From Euperipatoides rowelli (Eukaryota > Onychophora > Udeonychophora > Euonychophora > Peripatopsidae): a stretch of DNA of 12,747 nt. How positions within the stretch are numbered: the first letter of the stretch is position 1; the number at the start of each line of letters is the position of its first letter. The stretch is from the NCBI GenBank assembly GCA_003024985.2, contig PXIH01S0003261.1; one strand, given 5' to 3'. The position numbers were made by a program, and so were the translations under genes. Positions 7,800-12,747 of the stretch are shown here, piece by piece. The notes below the pieces were generated by a model. That model saw only the letters and a program-made list of their open reading frames with translations. It had not been told where the DNA came from and did no database searches.

Positions 7800-7807
7800 T
7801 TCTATAG
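7800..7807. repeat. Right target-site duplication of the hAT MITE
   Basis: TTCTATAG matches GTCTATAG at 7377-7384 except at the first base. The central TA fits the nnnTAnnn pattern known for Buster-type hAT elements, which is suggestive only. Confidence 0.85.
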
Positions 7808-7919
7808 CATGACATGTTTTGGCTGAAGCTCATGAGTTTTGACGTTTAACTTATACCTGGACACAATACCCTCACACTAGTAAAGAAAGCAGGTGGAAAA
7901 TGTATGGTGACTCTTCTGA

Positions 7920-10080
7920 GAAAAACAGGTGCCCATGGTATTATTAATCATTAGCAACCAGCAGTTATACAGGAAATATAGGCTACAAATAAAAAGGGTA
8001 GAATGGGTAAAAATTGTCATGTTTGGTCAATTCAAATTTAAGAATAAATGTTTATCAACTGCAGATAGTTCTTGCTTTTAACAACTATTGTCAACAGGAA
8101 TTCATTATAAGGTTTAAATTGTATTGACAAAAAATAGAAAAAAAATTTTACTTTTGTAATTTTCATTTAAATTTAAGTATCTACTGTATATATAAATTCA
8201 AAAGTAATTTTCGTATTGTAAATTATATTTACTGTAGGTGAAATAGATTGAAAATCTGCTTTGTTATATTTTTTCACTTAATATTATTCAAGAATCTATA
8301 AAAAAATTTAAATCTTTACACACATGAGAGTTTGAGTACTCACATAACATCGATTTGGGCTTAAGTTGGGTTGGCCACGAAGACATCCTTAGCATTAAAG
8401 AAAAGATTACCTGTACAATGTTAATAACTTCAAAACTTAATATAAGAGTTTATTTTCATTCTTGAAGTTAATATTGTAGCAAGTACTAAAAACTTATTTA
8501 AAATTGACCGAAACAAACAATTTTTTCTTCATGATGTGTTATCCATCGACAAGATACAGTAACAAAAATGGACAACCTCCCCCTCCCCTCCATCAAAATT
8601 TGGAGCGAAGGTTGTCTAGATAATTAGGCCCTATCAACTGTATACACGTAGGCTAATATAAAATTACATTTTTAACTGAAATAAAGAAAAGGGAAGGAAA
8701 TTGTCATTTAGAACATCAAAACAATATGAAAATGAAGATGAAAATATCAAGTAAAAGCTAAAGCAAAATGATTTACACATGCAAGTAAGTATTTAAGGGG
8801 GAAAATGAAGCAAATAATTTTTTTTTTTCCTTCAGATAAATAGTTGTGATTTCTAACCAAAATGACTAAGACAAAACAATGATTTGACAACAGCTATTTT
8901 TAAAACTCGCAAAAAAAAAAAAAAAATTACAATAATTGTTGCCCAAGTGCAAATGAGGCTGTTACTAGCTAGTTATGACAACTTTATATGAAAATGTATG
9001 TCTTTTTAATGTTTTCATGAAACTTAAGTGAAAATTATCCAACTTAAAAAAAAACTTGGGTTAAACAGTTTTTCTTTTGGACAATGTTACCTCCAAGTTC
9101 AGATGTAAGCAAAACAGATATTAAGAGCAAAATAAGGGACATTTTGAGAATAAGAAATCTAAATGGCAATTAAAGAGTTATCAATTTTTTTAATATTTTA
9201 TAAATTACTGATAATTGAATGCAACAAGATATCCATGTCATTTTTAATTATTTACTCATGCTCATTAATAAAATTTAACTTGATGAGAATACTATGGTCA
9301 CATGACTAAGTGAACCATAATAAAAAAATAAGATAGGCCTAAACAATTTTCTTTAAGAAAAATAAAAAAAGGAAACACGAATGTTTCAGAAACCTATAGC
9401 CATAGTCAACATTAAGGTCTTAAACATTCATATTTCGATTTAAAAAAAAAAGATGTAGACCTATTATTGTTTCCCTGTAGCTAAGTCATGTTACACATGG
9501 TATGACATCACTGAGCTCAATTTTCTTATAGAGGATGGTACTTTAAATACTTAATTTTTCTAAATGGTATGGATATTTATGACATTCAATTAATTTTGCA
9601 GATAGTATCCAAATAGTTTACTAGAAGTAATTGCCATTTTAAATTAACCTAGGATGGCCAAACATTGGAAATAATGGGATGGAAACAAAATTCATCTTAG
9701 TGGCAAATGAAAAGCGTACCCTATGAGGAAAATGAGAAGTGCACTTTGTGAGCAAAACTCGAAATGATACTTAAAATGAATATTTTGAGGATCATTAAAT
9801 TTGTGGAAAAATTGATTCGAGAGATGTTCATGAGAGGCCTATAACACCTTTTTTAAAATTAATTTTTGATATTCCAAATTAAAAAAAAAAATAGTAAACA
9901 GTTTATCTTTAAAACACAATCAACATGACCCTATGCTTGGTAATGTTTATCAAATCATATTTGATCCAAGTCACTGCTAATCCCACCACCATCATTCATT
10001 CATAGACATCAAATATTCCTTAAGCACAATATTAGTACGTTTAGTGTTCTGGCCTCCACACATACATCAGTGCCATCTAC
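7920..10080. other. Long AT-rich stretch, no gene with good support
   Basis: Contents are homopolymers (A16 at 8911-8926), a C-rich patch (CCTCCCCCTCCCCTCC, 8576-8591), TACWGTA words (8182, 8230, 8555) and TAGGCC/TAGGCTA words. A - strand stretch at 9649-9720 has splice-like borders (CTCATTTTCCTCATAG and CCTAG/GTTAAT) and one open frame; it and similar pieces are discussed as a low-confidence finding. Nothing else was recognised. Confidence 0.5.
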
Positions 10081-10192
10081 CTTTCAAAAATGACCTGAAC
10101 CAGACTGCTAAATTCGTGCTCCCTAGTCTTCAGGGGAAGAATTTCAACTGCAATTATTTAAATAAATTTGTTCTATTGGTTTATCCCTCATC

Positions 10193-10210
10193 TTTTTTTT
10201 AAAAAAAAAA
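10193..10210. repeat. T8A10 palindromic homopolymer pair
   Basis: Eight T residues are followed directly by ten A residues, a self-complementary AT block a short distance before the (AAT)7 microsatellite. Confidence 0.85.
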
Positions 10211-10247
10211 CAATTGTCCTTTACATCTTTTTTGTTTTTATTTGTTT

Positions 10248-10268
10248 AATAATAATAATAATAATAAT
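10248..10268. repeat. (AAT)7 microsatellite
   Basis: Seven perfect AAT units. The length is expected to vary between individuals. Confidence 0.95.
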
Positions 10269-11210
10269 GACCTTCAGAAAAATGTCTATAAATTATAAAC
10301 TAAAAACCACAATAAACAGACAATATTACAAAAGCCTAATTTAAATGAGCTGGTTAAAATAAAACAACTTAAAAACTAGAATTAACTCGAAAAAGTATGA
10401 AAGCAACTTCAATTTTTATTAGTATAAAAATTTAAGATTTATAACAAATAGAAATAAAAATTTTAAACATGCTGACCTTTTTTTTTTTTTTTCAAGAGAG
10501 AAATCATCAACTTAGTTTTTCTGAAATCTAAATTTTTTTTATACTAATCTAAATAGATTTGCTTTCACAGTTGCTTTCTGTCCGATATTTTCCCAACTTT
10601 GGTTCTATCAATTAAAAAAAAAAATGTGGCGTGGGAATTGATGAATAGTAAGACTGGGTAAAAATATTAAAAATAAAAGTGCTTAGCATTTGACAGTACA
10701 TCTGGCTTTTTTTTTTTAATGTATAGACATGATAACTTACTAGAATTTTTATTAGTTTAATAGAGGAGTGCTTACTGCTTAACGTATGAGCTATTAATTT
10801 CAATGATAAGGGGGTCGGCAGTCTCACAGGCCAGAAGTCATGGATGATTTAAGTTAAGAGCCTTTCCATAAAATTTTTACAACCTAATATGAATTCTAAG
10901 TCAAATACTGGAAGGGAGGGCATATTAAGAGTTTGTGAGCGATTGGCTAAGCACCCAGTTTATATATTTGTGTTTATTTAAGCTAAGCAAACAGTGTTCT
11001 TACTTTATATACAATATAATATAGGCTACCTACTCTATTTAATTTTTCAAGTTAAAAATAAATAAATAAACAATTCAATATTTTATCTTTCAAATTATAA
11101 AAAAAAAACAATAAATGAGAAAGTGAAATTTTAATAATGTAAGAAAAAAATAGATATCTTTGAATAACCATAAACAAATAAGAACACAACTAGATTTTGA
11201 AATAATATTT
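10269..11210. other. AT-rich spacer, no gene with good support
   Basis: A T15 run (10478-10492) and several A or T runs were seen. A - strand GTAAGTTAT donor-like site at about 10740-10732 follows an open frame, but that frame has no convincing protein character. The rest is unremarkable. Confidence 0.5.
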
Positions 11211-11213
11211 TAC

Positions 11214-11265
11214 CTTAAATCCAATGGCTAGAAGAACATGAAGAAGAAAAATTACAGCCATGACG
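11214..11265 (-). CDS. Candidate hydrophobic exon: signal peptide or membrane helix
   Basis: On the - strand ATG at 11261 opens MAVIFLLHVLLAIGFK, exactly 16 codons, ending at an AAG/GTAAAA donor (exon end 11214) in phase 0. The peptide is a continuous hydrophobic helix. A TTTCCTTCAG acceptor ends at 11266, four bases upstream of the ATG. If instead the acceptor is TCTATTTTAAG, the frame extends upstream as ISFSV and the segment would be an internal transmembrane helix rather than a signal peptide. Its phase matches both terminal-exon candidates (5949-6008, 5425-5535). The fit of hydrophobicity, ATG and splice sites is good, but the exon is very short and no transcript is available. Confidence 0.35.
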
Positions 11266-11279
11266 CTGAAGGAAATCTT

Positions 11280-12090
11280 AAAATAGAGTAAAAATCAACT
11301 TTCAGTATAAAAATGAAATGGTTTGAATGCAGTAAATATAGTCTAAAAAATATTTAACCAATATTATATTCAATCAAAGTGTATACTGTAGCTTGTATTG
11401 ACTAAGTTACTGTATAAGAGTGTCAAGTAAAAGTTAGGTCACTGGGCTGTAGAAAAAGAATAAATGAGTATTGAATTAGTTATACTGTAAATATAATCAT
11501 TTAATGAACAAGTTACCAATTACATTAATTGAACAAGTCAACTATAAAAATAAATGAGTATAGCCTACTGTTATTGTACGTTAACCATTGTTGATTATTT
11601 AAAAATAAGTTATTATACAAATATACTGTAACTGAATTATAATAGATAGTTTTGTTGTTAATTCATTTGTTAAGTCTGACCTGGTTGTAGCTCAATCGTT
11701 TACATTATATTGCAGTTTACCAGTCTTCTATTTTATAGTAAAAGTTGTAATCATAGACTGGCCTACCATCTATAAAATTAAAACGAATTAAACAACTAAT
11801 TAACTTAATGAGAATAATTAACTACTTATTATGTTAATTATATTTTTAGCATTCGTGTGAATTTAGACATACTGTATTTAAAGATGTGTATGCGAGACAG
11901 AAATTATTATTCTGTCGTTTAGAAATTGAATGATAATTTTATTATTACTACATGAGGATTCTATGCTTTCGACTAGTGTTGTAATGTATCTGTATTATTT
12001 TTTGTCATTGTGTATCATGTATTTATTGCTTTTGTTTGTATGGCAACTGTTGTATTAATTCTATGAAATCTTATTCAATAAAACTTTAGA
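11280..12090. other. AT-rich spacer, possible 3' UTR-like end
   Basis: Five TACTGTA words occur between 11384 and 11876. From about 11980 to 12082 the + strand is T-rich with GT-rich words and ends in AATAAA (12077-12082), resembling the 3' UTR of a gene or of a LINE. No coding sequence upstream on the + strand was identified, so the source of such a UTR is unknown. Confidence 0.4.
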
Positions 12091-12100
12091 CTACAACTCT

Positions 12101-12277
12101 ATGAGTTTGTTTGTGCAGTCAGCTTCTTTCTTGCTTGTTTAGTATGCTGGAGTTTCTTTCACGGTTGCAGAGCTGAAGCATCTCCCAGACTATCAAGAGT
12201 TTCCTCTACTTTATAACATGATTGTCAAATTTATTATTATCAACTCCAAGAGCTGGCCCATTGTAGAATATAGTTAA
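12101..12277 (+). CDS. Candidate exon or interrupted small ORF, unknown protein
   Basis: A strong acceptor-like tract (CTTCTTTCTTGCTTGTTTAG) ends at 12142. From 12143 a frame runs 44 codons to a TAA at 12275-12277, containing YAGVSFTVAELKHLPDYQEF and, later, SKSWPIVEYS. The same frame extends upstream to an ATG at 12101 giving MSLFVQSASFLLV before an in-frame TAG (12140-12142). Two readings are possible: a terminal exon starting at 12143, or a small secreted-type ORF with a nonsense codon. The local sequence is richer in GC than its flanks. The opposite strand also has a short open frame here. No family was recognised. Confidence 0.3.
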
Positions 12278-12747
12278 CCGTTATTGGCTGGATATTGGAA
12301 TAGGCTAATCGTTAAAAATATATTATAAATATACATTACATTAAAGATTATTTTATTTGAATTCCAATCTTTAGCTAATAATGGTTGATTTATTCAATTA
12401 TACTAGTATACCTAGTGAATTCTAGTTACAGTATACGACAAGAGAAATTTTAATGATTTTAAGAGATCAATGATGATTCCTATACGGCACCTAAAAAAAG
12501 TATAGATTTGTAGCAACGTTAGAACAATTAGTATCATACACATGCAGTTAAGATATTATTAGTTGTTTTAAGAGGAATAAGAGCTTTTGACGGTTGATCA
12601 TAAGAAACAGGTAAATATATTGAAGATAGGAATTGATGAAAGGACTTAAAGGTCAAATGTAACGGATTTTTTATTTATTTTTTATTATTGATTTTCAAAG
12701 ATAATTATTATTAAAAAAAATTCCACTGAAAAAAAATAAATTAAAAT
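12278..12747. other. AT-rich end of window, no gene seen
   Basis: One TACAGTA (12426-12432) and A/T homopolymers were noted. No ORF, RNA gene or repeat family was recognised. Confidence 0.6.

Noticed and set aside
7357-7833. 158-codon - strand open frame across the hAT MITE
   Set aside because: It starts and ends in host flanks and runs through both TIRs of a non-coding MITE; the openness follows from the element's higher GC content, and no domain is visible.
8345-8410. - strand stretch with a GTGAGTAC donor and an ACAG acceptor
   Set aside because: More than one frame is open on each strand, so no reading is preferred, and its phase does not fit the neighbouring candidates.
10612-10827. 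71-codon - strand frame with an internal GTAAGTTAT donor-like site
   Set aside because: The peptide is Ser/Lys/Leu-rich without any motif, and the acceptor side is weak, so an exon could not be supported.
1-12747. CRISPR arrays, rRNA, bacterial operons, viral genes
   Set aside because: No regularly spaced direct repeats, no conserved rRNA blocks and no prokaryotic-type gene packing were seen; composition and repeats are those of an animal nuclear genome.

Overview
The window looks like non-coding (intergenic and/or intronic) nuclear DNA from an invertebrate animal. It is very AT-rich, full of poly-A/poly-T tracts and short simple repeats, has no long open reading frame, and carries decayed transposable elements of animal type (CR1/L2/Jockey-like LINE, hAT DNA transposons, a tRNA-derived SINE candidate). 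Two word biases stand out: about 20 copies of TACTGTA/TACAGTA, and many TAGGCC/TAGGCTA-type words. They may be a lineage signature (a crustacean or other marine invertebrate is a guess), but the sequence alone does not fix the taxon. No bacterial, viral or organellar genes were seen.

Layout. 1-114: right end of a hAT-like transposon with a perfect 10-bp hairpin and a CAGGGCTCGAA terminus. 115-1070: AT-rich spacer with a C13A15 tract. About 1077-3195: an old, frameshifted non-LTR retrotransposon on the + strand, with recognisable endonuclease, reverse transcriptase and C-terminal blocks and a probable 3' tail. 3196-4450: a patchwork of diverged local duplications (a G-rich module present twice, a 10-bp tandem repeat, a TATAAA/GGCTGCTTTACAGTG module repeated three times, two CTTGGTCTTGA-rich patches). 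About 4490-4640: a tRNA-like SINE head. 4800-7370: AT-rich DNA with an (AT)8/TACAGTA cluster, two possible terminal exons on the - strand and a 68-codon + strand ORF. 7385-7799: a complete 415-bp non-autonomous hAT element (MITE) with TIRs and an 8-bp target duplication, the clearest feature here. 7800-12747: mostly featureless AT-rich DNA with an (AAT)7 microsatellite, one possible signal-peptide or membrane-segment exon on the - strand near 11214-11265, and one possible exon or interrupted ORF on the + strand at 12101-12277.

How the parts relate. The most economical reading is a repeat-filled intron or intergenic region. If the - strand exon candidates are real, they could belong to one gene running from about 11265 down to about 5425, with a 16-codon hydrophobic exon and two alternative last exons (5949-6008 and 5425-5535), all in compatible phase; the hAT element would then sit inside its intron. 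This gene model is an inference from splice-site appearance and reading frame only, and no protein family was recognised with confidence.
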